A stretch of 64,000 nt of DNA, taken from contig NZ_VJXQ01000006.1 of assembly GCF_007655485.1 (NCBI RefSeq), positions 25,081 to 89,080 on the forward strand, read 5' to 3'. Both the position numbers and the translations under genes were made by a program. A model generated the notes under the pieces. The model saw nothing but the letters and a program-made list of their open reading frames with translations. It made no database searches and was not told where the DNA came from. Origin of the DNA: Halobellus captivus (GTDB lineage Archaea; Halobacteriota; Halobacteria; Halobacteriales; Haloferacaceae). Below are positions 16,914 through 24,372 of the stretch, piece by piece (the stretch's first letter is position 1; every line of letters starts with the position of its first letter).

Positions 16914-16931
16914 TATGTCTGACATATATTT
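16914..16931 (+). promoter_or_regulatory. HalOD1 gene promoter with overlapping palindrome
   Basis: TATGTC-T-GACATA (16914-16926) is a 13-bp palindrome whose right arm runs into the AT box ATATATTTAAG (16922-16932). The AT box is about 30 bases before the HalOD1 ATG, giving a leaderless message. The palindrome is placed like an operator or BRE-adjacent site and lies in the pitA divergent gap. Confidence 0.5.
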
Positions 16932-16957
16932 AAGTGACCCCCTGACCTTGGTAAAAT

Positions 16958-17221
16958 ATGACGCGGAAGAGCGGTCCCGTCTCCGAACGAGTTATCCAGT
17001 GCGTTGCAGCCACCACCGATCGCGACGAGCTCGACCTCCCGCCGCTGTACGATGCCATTGATCCTGACACGTTGGACGCGGTCGTCTCGACGATGTCGAA
17101 CGGCGAGCTCACGTTCACGTACGCTGGCCACGAGATAACAGTGGACAGCGAGGGCGAGATCAGCGTCGACGACGAAATGACTCGCGGTTCCACGGCGCAA
17201 TTCGCCGTCGGCGAAACCTGA
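16958..17221 (+). CDS. Stand-alone HalOD1 output-domain protein
   Basis: 87 residues, almost entirely the HalOD1 domain: SERVIQCVAATTDRDELDLP, LYDAIDPDTLDAVV, then ELTFTYAGHEITVDSEGEIS. HalOD1 is a haloarchaeal domain predicted as an output module of receiver proteins, often found alone in many copies per genome. The molecular function is not established. The promoter has a palindrome over its TATA box. It diverges from pitA and lies next to a convergent site-2 protease gene. Confidence 0.88.
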   Translation: MTRKSGPVSERVIQCVAATTDRDELDLPPLYDAIDPDTLDAVVSTMSNGELTFTYAGHEITVDSEGEISVDDEMTRGSTAQFAVGET

Positions 17222-17288
17222 TCGCATAGCCGCTCGGTTCTGATCGCAATCGACACAGTGCCGTTTTTCCGCCCTTCTCGGAACCCCG

Positions 17289-17316
17289 TTCGAAGACTCG
17301 ACCCTTCGAAGACTCG
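17289..17316. repeat. 16-bp tandem duplication
   Basis: TTCGAAGACTCG occurs at 17289-17300 and 17305-17316 in the short convergent gap between the HalOD1 gene and the site-2 protease gene. Confidence 0.7.
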
Positions 17317-17333
17317 GCCGTTCGCCGACGAGT

Positions 17334-19145
17334 TCAGCCGAGGAGCGTCGGGCCGAACAGGAGCAGCAGCAGCGACAGCAGCATCGTCACGCCTACGCCG
17401 GTCGTGATCGTGCTGACTACCCGGTTTCGATCCGCGACGGGGAGTCGCGAGACGACCGCCTCGACGCTCGTCCGGAGGATTCGCCCCCCATCGAGCGGAT
17501 AGCCCGGAATGCAGTTGAACAGTCCGAGCTGAAGGTTGATCCACGCCATCCAGAAGGAGACGTTGGCGACGACGAACACCCCGGTTCCGAGGAATCCGAG
17601 CGGTCCTCCGATGCTGTAGAAGTTGAACACGCTCGCCGTGAATCCGGGGAAGTTCGGGATTCCGAGCACCAGCGAGGCGAGCGGGAGCACGAGCGAGATG
17701 TACACCGTCGCCAGCGGTGAGTCGCCGATGGCTCCCGAGAGCGCGGCCGCATCGGGGCCGCCGTCGCCGCCGAGCAGTTCGAGGTACGTCCCCGCCGGAT
17801 ACGACTGCGTGCCGAAGTCAGTTAGCAAGAGGCCGCTCGTCCCCGGGAAGATGTTGACGCCGAGGAATCCGCTGCCGTCTTGCGGGTTCTCTCCCAGTGT
17901 CACCTCGTAGGTGTCGATCTCGCCGTCGTGATACAGCTCGACGGTCACGGTCTCCCCCGGCTCGGTTCCGTCGAGTACGCGCGTCAGTTCCCTCGAGGAG
18001 ACCACGCGCTCCCCGTCGATCGCGGTCACGATCACGCCCGGCCCGGTGGGTGCGTCCGACGCCGCGAGCGGTCCGTCCTCGGCGATCTGCGTGAGGTACG
18101 CGCCGACCGGAATCGTCTCGGTCTGGCCATCGATTTCCAGTTCGACGAAGCGGTCCTCACCGACGACGTCCGCGAATCCAGCGCGCGTGTACACGGGCGA
18201 CCCGTTGACCGCCGTGACGGGTTTCGCCTCTCCGTCGACACTCACGTTCGCGGGATTTCCTTCGACGTATCCGGTCACGACCAGCGACCGCTCGACGTCG
18301 ACGGTCCGGGTCTCTCTGTCGGCGGCGCTCTCACCCCTGTCGAGTTCGACCGTCACGGTCCGCTCGTCGCTGGCGAGCAGCGCCGAATCCAATGAGCTCT
18401 CGTTGCCGACGGGGACGCCGTCGATGGCGGTGATGCGATCGCTCTGCGAGATTCCCGCTTCCGCGGCGGGCGAGCCGCCGTACGCCCCCTGGACGGCCAT
18501 CCCCGGAGCGACGCCGACGCTGGCGATCACCGGTCCGAACAGCAGCGCGAACGCGAGGAACGTCACGAAGAAGTTGTTCGTCACGCCAGCGGCGAACATC
18601 CGCGTCCGACCGCCGCGACTCGCCTCCCGCTGGCTCTCCTCGTCCGGCTGGACGAACGCTCCGAGCGGGATAATCGTGAACAGAAAGACGCCCATCGACT
18701 CGATGTCGATCCCCTCGACCCGACAGAGGATCCCGTGTCCCCCCTCGTGGACCACGAGGCCGACGAGGAGCCCGAAGACGATTTCGGGCGCGACCGAGAG
18801 CGGTAGGAAGTCGTTGACCCCGGGGATGACGAGAAAGTTCTGCGGCTGGTTGACAGACGACGCCGGAGGCGGGTTTCTGGCGATTGCGATCCCCTGCACC
18901 AGGAGGAAGAAGAACATCCCCGCCATGATGACGAGCGCCGCGCCGACGCCGAGGTTGCTCCACGCCCGCCAGAACCGCTTCGGGGTCGCGATCCAGTCGA
19001 TGAGGTCGCGCCCCCGCTTCGTGTGCACGGTCGTGAACGGCCCCTGTATGCGGATCGATTCGGGCAACAGCCCGCGCTGAGAGAGGTAGAGCGCGGCCGC
19101 CGAGTACGCGACGAGCCCGATGAGCACCCACAGAAGCGTATTCAT
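17334..19145 (-). CDS. Site-2 protease with PDZ insertions (M50)
   Basis: 603 residues from the ATG at 19145 (MNTLLWVLIGL). The zinc motif HEGGH begins at His133 in a hydrophobic helix and the second motif YPLDGGRIL lies near the C-terminus, both in membrane segments. Between them are PDZ-like modules (APGMAVQGAYGGSPAAEAG and GVIVTAIDGERVVSSREL). About six transmembrane segments are visible. It cleaves membrane-embedded substrates, typically to release regulators, in this family. A second, smaller M50 protease lies at 24373-25512. The intergenic region upstream contains a two-hairpin element. Confidence 0.94.
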   Translation of the reverse strand: MNTLLWVLIGLVAYSAAALYLSQRGLLPESIRIQGPFTTVHTKRGRDLIDWIATPKRFWRAWSNLGVGAALVIMAGMFFFLLVQGIAIARNPPPASSVNQPQNFLVIPGVNDFLPLSVAPEIVFGLLVGLVVHEGGHGILCRVEGIDIESMGVFLFTIIPLGAFVQPDEESQREASRGGRTRMFAAGVTNNFFVTFLAFALLFGPVIASVGVAPGMAVQGAYGGSPAAEAGISQSDRITAIDGVPVGNESSLDSALLASDERTVTVELDRGESAADRETRTVDVERSLVVTGYVEGNPANVSVDGEAKPVTAVNGSPVYTRAGFADVVGEDRFVELEIDGQTETIPVGAYLTQIAEDGPLAASDAPTGPGVIVTAIDGERVVSSRELTRVLDGTEPGETVTVELYHDGEIDTYEVTLGENPQDGSGFLGVNIFPGTSGLLLTDFGTQSYPAGTYLELLGGDGGPDAAALSGAIGDSPLATVYISLVLPLASLVLGIPNFPGFTASVFNFYSIGGPLGFLGTGVFVVANVSFWMAWINLQLGLFNCIPGYPLDGGRILRTSVEAVVSRLPVADRNRVVSTITTGVGVTMLLSLLLLLFGPTLLG

Positions 19146-19200
19146 TGGAAAAGCGAACGAGTCGAGCGCAAAAAGGTGTTCCTCATCCACTTTTTTCTCG

Positions 19201-19307
19201 GGGGTCCTCGGCGACGGCAGAGCCGTCGCCTCGACCCCTCGACAAAAACCTGGAGGAAAAAAGGCCGCTCGGCTCGCTCCGGCGAGCCTCGTGGTGCGAC
19301 CGCTGGC
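19201..19307. repeat. Two-hairpin intergenic element, copy 1
   Basis: Occupies much of the 326-base gap 19146-19471, which holds no supportable gene. Order: outer stem GGGGTC/GACCCC (19201-19206, 19233-19238) around inner stem GGCGACGGC/GCCGTCGCC (19210-19218, 19222-19230); core AAAAACCTGGAGGAAAAAAG at 19244-19263; second stem GGCTCGC/GCGAGCC (19271-19277, 19282-19288); then TGCGACCGCT near 19295-19304. The same order, core and second-stem sequence recur at 20026-20123. The rest of the gap, about 19308-19440, is GC-rich CCGCTCCG-type low-complexity sequence. Confidence 0.75.
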
Positions 19308-19440
19308 TACTCTGCCGCTACCTCACCGCTCCGCTCCGCTCCACCCCGCTCTGCCCCGCACCGCTTCACTGCGTACGCTCTGCTCCGCATCCGCGACGGC
19401 AACATCTCCGTTCTGCAGTTGCGCCTCCGTGGTGCGAACC

Positions 19441-19448
19441 GTTTTAAC
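19441..19448 (+). promoter_or_regulatory. TATA box of the LURP-one-like gene
   Basis: GTTTTAAC is centred about 27 bases before the ATG at 19472, predicting a leaderless transcript. Confidence 0.55.
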
Positions 19449-19471
19449 GCATTCGGAAGAATTGCCCGTAG

Positions 19472-20011
19472 ATGTTCGAGAGCCGCTCCTACGAGGTCCG
19501 CCAGAAGATCGCGATCGGGAACAAGTATCGCGTCTACGAGGACGACACGCCGATCCTCGAATCCGCACAGAAGAAGCTCCGACTCAAGGAAGATTTCCGC
19601 TTTACCGACCCCGACACCGGAGACGAACGGTTCCGCGTCAAAGCCGACAGCATCCTCGATATCTCCGCCGCGTACGACATCGTCGACTCACAGACCGACG
19701 AACGCGTCGGCTCGGTCAAACGCGAAGCGATCTCGTTTTTCAAACACGAGTACACGCTTCTCGGCCCCGACGGCGACGTCGTCGCCACGATCCGCGAGGA
19801 CAACGTTCCGCTCGCGATCGCCCGACGCCTGCTGACGACGCTGATCCCGTTCTCCTACGAGATCGTGACGCCGGACGGCCGCGGGGTCGGACAGGCCAAG
19901 GGCGCGTTTTCGCTCCGAGACAAATACTCGATCGAACTCCACGGAGACGACATCGACCCCCGACTCGCCGTCGTCGGTGTCGTCGTCATCGACGCGATCG
20001 AAGAAAACTAA
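19472..20011 (+). CDS. LURP-one-related (tubby-like) protein
   Basis: 179 residues with the LURP-one / DUF567 layout of repeating beta strands followed by a hydrophobic C-terminal helix: RQKIAIGNKYRVYEDDTPIL, FRFTDPDTGDERFRVKADSI, YDIVDSQTDERVGSVKRE, YEIVTPDGRGVGQAKG, ending LAVVGVVVIDAIEEN. The fold is related to tubby domains and phospholipid scramblases; function in archaea is unknown. It is bracketed by two copies of a two-hairpin element: copy 1 ends 164 bases before the start and copy 2 begins 14 bases after the stop, so copy 2 could form the 3' end of its mRNA. Confidence 0.88.
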   Translation: MFESRSYEVRQKIAIGNKYRVYEDDTPILESAQKKLRLKEDFRFTDPDTGDERFRVKADSILDISAAYDIVDSQTDERVGSVKREAISFFKHEYTLLGPDGDVVATIREDNVPLAIARRLLTTLIPFSYEIVTPDGRGVGQAKGAFSLRDKYSIELHGDDIDPRLAVVGVVVIDAIEEN

Positions 20012-20025
20012 CCCACCTTTTTACT

Positions 20026-20123
20026 GCGGAGGGGTCCGACGGACCCCTCCGCGCAAAAACCTGGAGGGAAAAAAGACCCGCGAGGCTCGCAAAGCGAGCC
20101 TCGCGGTACAATCGCTAGCGGCT
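20026..20123. repeat. Two-hairpin intergenic element, copy 2
   Basis: First stem GCGGAGGGGTCC/GGACCCCTCCGC (20026-20037, 20041-20052) with a 3-base loop; core AAAAACCTGGAGGGAAAAAA starting at 20055; second stem CGCGAGGCTCGC/GCGAGCCTCGCG (20079-20090, 20094-20105) with loop AAA; then TACAATCGCTAGC. Stem one is unrelated in sequence to copy 1 while the core and the inner second stem are conserved, so pairing is kept where sequence is not. That is what a structured RNA or REP-like element would show. Confidence 0.78.
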
Positions 20124-20182
20124 TCCGCACCGCCTCCGCGACCGCGACAGCACCGTACCGCCTCCACGACCGCACCGCGTCG

Positions 20183-21919
20183 CTACGATTCGCGGCGCAG
20201 CCTGGCGACGACGAACTCGGTGTCGAGTTCGCCGAGGAACTCTCCCAGTCTCGGCCCCTGCGGCTGATCGAAGAAGAGCAGATACCCCGACTCGAAGAAG
20301 TCGCCGATCTCGATGTCGTGCGCTCGGGCGGTCTCGTACATCTCGCCCTGGATCTCCTCGCCGTCGTGCCCGGCCTCGACGTACGCCGCGAGGTCGTCGA
20401 GCGCGGCTGCGACGTCGTCGTCGAACTCGACGTCCGGGAGACCCTCCTGCAGGCGGTAGTTGTACGCGTTGTCCTCGCGGACCGCCCACGCGCGCGCCCG
20501 GTCGACCCGTTCGAGCGCCTCCTCGATCGCCCATTCGGGCGTGTCGTCGTCGACGTACCCCTCGTTCCGCGCCATCTCGATCCGCAGGTCGCGGTCGTCG
20601 GTCATCCCGAGAACGGCCGCGAAGGTGTACGGCAGTCGGACGCGATCTGCGCGCACCTCGCTGACGACGAACGGATAGGCCCGCTCGGCGAACGCCGTCA
20701 ACGCCTCGTCGTCGACGTCGCCGAAGTACGCTCGCTCGAAGCGATCGAAGTCGTCGACGAGCTGATCCAACCGGGAGATGTCGAGATCACGCGCCTTCCG
20801 CGGGTTGAGCGCGAAGAAGTACTTGAGCACCTCCGGCTCCAACAGTTCGAGCATTTCTGATACCGTGACGATGTTCCCCGCCGACGAGGAGAGCGCCTCG
20901 CCGTTGAGCGTGAACCACTCGTACACCATCGGAACGGGCGGCTCGATGCCGAGAACGTTGCGCGCGATGTCCTCGCCGGAGGGCCACGACCCCTCGGCGT
21001 GGTCCTTCCCGAACGGCTCGAAGTCGACCCCGAGCACCTGCCACTGCGCGGGCCACTCGAACCGCCACGGGAGCTTTCCGTCGCGGAACGTCGCGGTCCC
21101 CTCGTGGCCGCACCCCTCGATGGTGTTGTCGCCGACGGTCATATCCGTGCAGACGTACTCGACGGTTTCGGCGTCGAGGTCCACCGACGTGACCGTCTCG
21201 GTGATCTTCCCGCAGTTCTCACAGACCGGATTGAACGGGACGTAGTCTGCGTCGACCTTCGATTGGTACTCGGATAACACCTCGCGCGCGACGTCGACGC
21301 GTTCGAGGACGTGACCGACGACCTCGTCGAAGGTGCCCTCCTCGTACATCTCCGTGTTCGAGAGCATCTCCACCGGGACGTCGAGTCGGTCCGCGTCGGC
21401 TTTCAGGAGCGCCGCGAAGTGCGCCGCGTACGACTCCGACTCGCCGAAGGGGTCGGGGATGTCGGTGTACGGCTTCCCCAGGTTCCGCCCGAGCGCCCCG
21501 GCGTCGACGTCGCCGAGGCCGACGATGTTGCCGTCGACGTCCGCGAGCTTTCGCGGCAGCTTTCGGAGCGGGTCGCGGTCGTCGCTCGTGAAGACCTGTC
21601 GAACCTCGTGACCGCGCTCCCGCAGGACGGCGGCGACGAAGTACCCGCGCATAATCTCGTTGAAGTTGCCGAGGTGTGCGACGCCGGAGGGAGAGACGCC
21701 GCCTTTGATCACGATCGGGTCCTCCGGACCCCGCGACTCGATCTCGTCTGCAACCTCGTCGGCCCAGAACGCGTGCCGCGGTTCGTCGTTCCCGCTGTTC
21801 GATTCGCGTCCGTTGTCCGATTCGCGTCCGTTGTCCGATTCGCGCCCGTTGTTCGGTTCGCCTTCACTGTCTCCACCGTTCTCGTCGGTAGAGACTTCGA
21901 CGTCGGATTCTCCGCCCAT
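20183..21919 (-). CDS. lysS: Lysyl-tRNA synthetase, class I
   Basis: 578 residues. The class I signature is clear: the HIGH-like PSGVAHLGNFNE, a zinc-type CENCGKITET with later CTDM and CGH, and the KMSKS-like ALSSSAGN. Class I LysRS is the usual form in archaea and charges tRNA-Lys in the cytosol. The N-terminal ~45 residues are a non-conserved extension with repeated GRESDN units (NGRESDNGRESDNGRESNSG) encoded by 18-bp repeats. The start follows the pyrH stop by three bases, so the two form an operon with pyrH first. Confidence 0.97.
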   Translation of the reverse strand: MGGESDVEVSTDENGGDSEGEPNNGRESDNGRESDNGRESNSGNDEPRHAFWADEVADEIESRGPEDPIVIKGGVSPSGVAHLGNFNEIMRGYFVAAVLRERGHEVRQVFTSDDRDPLRKLPRKLADVDGNIVGLGDVDAGALGRNLGKPYTDIPDPFGESESYAAHFAALLKADADRLDVPVEMLSNTEMYEEGTFDEVVGHVLERVDVAREVLSEYQSKVDADYVPFNPVCENCGKITETVTSVDLDAETVEYVCTDMTVGDNTIEGCGHEGTATFRDGKLPWRFEWPAQWQVLGVDFEPFGKDHAEGSWPSGEDIARNVLGIEPPVPMVYEWFTLNGEALSSSAGNIVTVSEMLELLEPEVLKYFFALNPRKARDLDISRLDQLVDDFDRFERAYFGDVDDEALTAFAERAYPFVVSEVRADRVRLPYTFAAVLGMTDDRDLRIEMARNEGYVDDDTPEWAIEEALERVDRARAWAVREDNAYNYRLQEGLPDVEFDDDVAAALDDLAAYVEAGHDGEEIQGEMYETARAHDIEIGDFFESGYLLFFDQPQGPRLGEFLGELDTEFVVARLRRES

Positions 21920-21922
21920 CGC

Positions 21923-22642
21923 TTACCCCTGTGCCCAGTAGGTCGGTTCGCGTTCGACGCCGCTCGGTACGATATCGGTCCCGCCGTGTTCGCCGCGGAG
22001 GACGGCATCCTCGATTCGCGTGGGGTCGGTGCCGTCGAGGACGATCGTTCGCATCTCCGAGCGCTCGATGAGTTTCGCCGCGAGGAGATCGACGGGTGCG
22101 GACGCGCCCGCGTCGCGACTCATCGGCGCGATCACGTCGACGAGTTCCTTGCCGGTCAGCGTCTCGTACTTCTCGGCGTCCGCATCTGCGCTCGGATCCG
22201 CGCTGTAGACGCCGTCGACGCTCGTCGCGTAGACGAGCAGGTCGGCGTCGACGTACTCGGCGAGCGCCGCGGCGACGGCGTCGGTGGTCTGGCCGGGCAT
22301 CACGCCGCCCATCACCGACACGTCGCCGCGTCGGATGGCGTCGCCGGCGCCCTCGTAGTCGTGTGCGACCTTGGGATCGACGTTCGAACCGAGCGCCGCG
22401 ATGAGCAACCGCGCGTTGATGCGGGTCACGTCGATGCCGATCTGGTCCAACTGCACCTCGTTCGCGCCCAGGTCGCGGGCCGTCCCGATGTAATCGCGTG
22501 CGACGCCGCCGCCGCCGACGACGGCACCGATTTCACAGCCCTCGTCCGCGAGCGTCTCGACCACTGTTGCGTGTCCCTCGGCCCGTTGGGCATCGAGGTC
22601 GGGGGCGAGAACGCTTCCCCCGATAGAAACGACGACTCTCAT
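21923..22642 (-). CDS. pyrH: UMP kinase, archaeal type
   Basis: 239 residues of the amino-acid kinase fold: MRVVVSIGGSVLAP at the N-terminus, VVGGGGVARDYIGTA, VHDYEGAGDAIRRGDVSV-like acceptor region, and TSVDGVYSADPSADADAEKY. It phosphorylates UMP to UDP in pyrimidine synthesis. Length matches archaeal UMPK. A TATA-like element (CCTTAAGCC on the minus strand, 22666-22674) is centred about 28 bases before the start, so the mRNA should be leaderless. It is the first gene of the pyrH-lysS operon. Confidence 0.96.
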   Translation of the reverse strand: MRVVVSIGGSVLAPDLDAQRAEGHATVVETLADEGCEIGAVVGGGGVARDYIGTARDLGANEVQLDQIGIDVTRINARLLIAALGSNVDPKVAHDYEGAGDAIRRGDVSVMGGVMPGQTTDAVAAALAEYVDADLLVYATSVDGVYSADPSADADAEKYETLTGKELVDVIAPMSRDAGASAPVDLLAAKLIERSEMRTIVLDGTDPTRIEDAVLRGEHGGTDIVPSGVEREPTYWAQG

Positions 22643-22822
22643 TGTCCCGTCGTTGCCGCGAACCGGGCTTAAGGGTTGTCAACCGAGAACGACGAGACGG
22701 GGGCTCCGCGGCGGGCAACGCGTGTTACAGGGTGATGGCTGCGGCCACTCCGACCGTCTCAAACGCGGTGGCCGCTGTCACAGCCGACAGTCTCAAGCCG
22801 GTCGGTGCCCCGATTTCGGAGT

Positions 22823-23611
22823 ATGCAACTCCTCGGTATCGTCGGCCCGGAGGCGCGATCGCTCTGTGAGCAACTCTCCGCGCATCTCGACGGGCGCGTC
22901 GCCCTCGTCGAACGCCGCGACGGAGGCGAAGGGCTGAACGCGCCCGCCAGTGGCGCCGACACGGCCTACGAACTCGACGCCGACGGCGGCTGGTCGGCCG
23001 TAGGAACGGACCGAACGTTCGACGATATCCTCGATGACCTCTCGGCGACGTACGATCACGCGCTCCTCGCTGGCTTCCCCGACGCCGACGTGCCGACGGT
23101 CGCACTCGGCGACGCGGACGTTACTGATCCGGCGATAGAAGCCGATACGGCCGAGGACGTCGATGTCGCTGAGGCCGTCGACGCGCTCGCGACGGCCGAA
23201 CCGCACGTCACGCTCGAAACGCTCGTTGAACGGGTCAAGGCGTCGCCACGGGCGGCACACGCGGGCGCAATCGCGACGTTCACGGGTCGCGTGCGGACCA
23301 AGGACGGCGACGCGGATCCCGAAACGCTCAGTCTCACCTTCGAGAAGTACGAGGACGTCGCCGAAGAGCGACTCCACGCGATCGAGTCCGAACTGATGGA
23401 ACGCGAGGGCGTCCAGGAGGTCGCGATGTTCCATCGGACCGGGCGAATCGAATCGGGCGAGGACATCGTCTTCGTCGTCGTACTCGCGGGACACCGCGAG
23501 GAGGCGTTCGAGACCGTCTCCGACGGCATCGACCGGCTGAAAGACGAGGTTCCGATCTTCAAACACGAGACGACCGTCGAGGAGGACTTCTGGGTGCACG
23601 ATCGGCCCTGA
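22823..23611 (+). CDS. moaE: Molybdopterin synthase large subunit with N-terminal MobB-like domain
   Basis: 262 residues from the ATG at 22823 (MQLLGIVGPEARSL); six earlier in-frame codons are less likely. The C-terminal half is MoaE: HAGAIATFTGRVRTKDG, SLTFEKYEDVAEERLHAIE, MFHRTGRIESGEDIVFVVVL, VPIFKHETTVEEDFW with the active-site Lys. The N-terminal ~110 residues resemble a degenerate MobB-type domain lacking an obvious P-loop (the position reads IVGPEARSL). The protein makes molybdopterin from precursor Z with MoaD. The N-terminal assignment is tentative. Confidence 0.92.
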   Translation: MQLLGIVGPEARSLCEQLSAHLDGRVALVERRDGGEGLNAPASGADTAYELDADGGWSAVGTDRTFDDILDDLSATYDHALLAGFPDADVPTVALGDADVTDPAIEADTAEDVDVAEAVDALATAEPHVTLETLVERVKASPRAAHAGAIATFTGRVRTKDGDADPETLSLTFEKYEDVAEERLHAIESELMEREGVQEVAMFHRTGRIESGEDIVFVVVLAGHREEAFETVSDGIDRLKDEVPIFKHETTVEEDFWVHDRP

Positions 23612-23623
23612 TCCGGCCGCGAA

Positions 23624-23672
23624 CACCGTCTCGAAATGGACCTCGCCAGTCGAGAGCACTGTCTCGAAACGG
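23624..23672 (+). repeat. Short duplication after the moaE gene
   Basis: CACCGTCTCGAAATGG and CACTGTCTCGAAACGG (14 of 16 identical) begin about 33 bases apart just after the moaE stop codon. Confidence 0.6.
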
Positions 23673-23689
23673 CTCTCACAGCACCGCGA

Positions 23690-23910
23690 GCAAGATATTT
23701 CCACATTTTTTAGGAAGAAAGAAAGTCTAACACTCTCGATTTAACCGTTATCTGCGCACTATTATTTCTGTAAAATTAGGTGGAAATAAATCCTTAGAAA
23801 GTACAATAAAATTTCTAGACTATCCCAGGCCGGTATTGAAATATTCCTTTTTACATCGAGATCCGGTAAATAGAGCCGAATTGCACCTAACGTTCCTCCG
23901 TTTATATACT
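23690..23910. other. AT-rich intergenic island upstream of a DUF7123-like gene
   Basis: The 333-base gap 23612-23944 holds no supportable gene. From about 23690 it is strongly AT-rich (ATATTTCCACATTTTTTAGG, CTATTATTTCTG, CAATAAAATTTCTAG), in contrast to all flanking DNA. It ends in a TATA box (TTTATATAC, 23901-23909) and a small hairpin CCCCG/CGGGG (23912-23916, 23926-23930). It may be an extended regulatory region or imported DNA. Confidence 0.7.
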
Positions 23911-23936
23911 CCCCCGACTACAAGGCGGGGATGAGG
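23901..23936 (+). promoter_or_regulatory. TATA box, hairpin and ribosome-binding site before 23945
   Basis: TTTATATAC at 23901-23909, a hairpin at 23912-23930, and GAGGT at 23932-23936 eight bases before the ATG. A Shine-Dalgarno-like site is unusual here, where most genes look leaderless. Confidence 0.5.
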
Positions 23937-23944
23937 TCACACAG

Positions 23945-24214
23945 ATGAGCGCAACCGCGACACCCTCCACCGAACCCGTCAGCGACGATCTGTCCAAAGA
24001 GGAGCGACTGAAGTCGTACCTGCTCGCGAAGGCACAGGACGGCGAGATGTACTTCAAATCGAAGTTCATCGCCGACGAGGTCGGCCTCTCGCCGAAAGAG
24101 ATCGGCGCGCTGATGGTGAAACTCAGCGACTCCGCGTCGGAGTTGACCGTCGAGAAATGGTCGTACACGAGTGCGACCACCTGGCGGATCGAACCTGCAC
24201 AGGACCCCGCCTGA
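23945..24214 (+). CDS. Small winged-helix-like haloarchaeal protein (DUF7123-like)
   Basis: 89 residues. After a variable N-terminus, KEERLKSYLLAKAQDGEMYF is followed by KSKFIADEVGLSPKEIGALM and a C-terminal strand region (VEKWSYTSATTWRIE), the layout of a small winged-helix DNA-binding domain with the recognition helix in the middle. From memory it belongs to haloarchaeal DUF7123; unverified. It has a strong TATA box in an AT-rich island and a ribosome-binding site. Highly expressed transcription factor or chromatin-like role is inference. Confidence 0.82.
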   Translation: MSATATPSTEPVSDDLSKEERLKSYLLAKAQDGEMYFKSKFIADEVGLSPKEIGALMVKLSDSASELTVEKWSYTSATTWRIEPAQDPA

Positions 24215-24372
24215 TCCCCCACACGCTCGCGGCGTGAAGGCCACAGACTGCCCTGATTCCCCTCTTCGCTGTTCGATCGGAGAGCCTCCGGTTTTGAATC
24301 CCCTCGTCGTCACGGACCCCGCGGTGCGGTCTGTCGTGGCGTTTATCAGATCGCATCTCGTAATCCGTATCA

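Noticed and set aside
23911..23930. Hairpin before the small winged-helix gene as an IS200/IS605 end
   Set aside because: The stem is only five bases and there is no transposase or TnpB fragment nearby.
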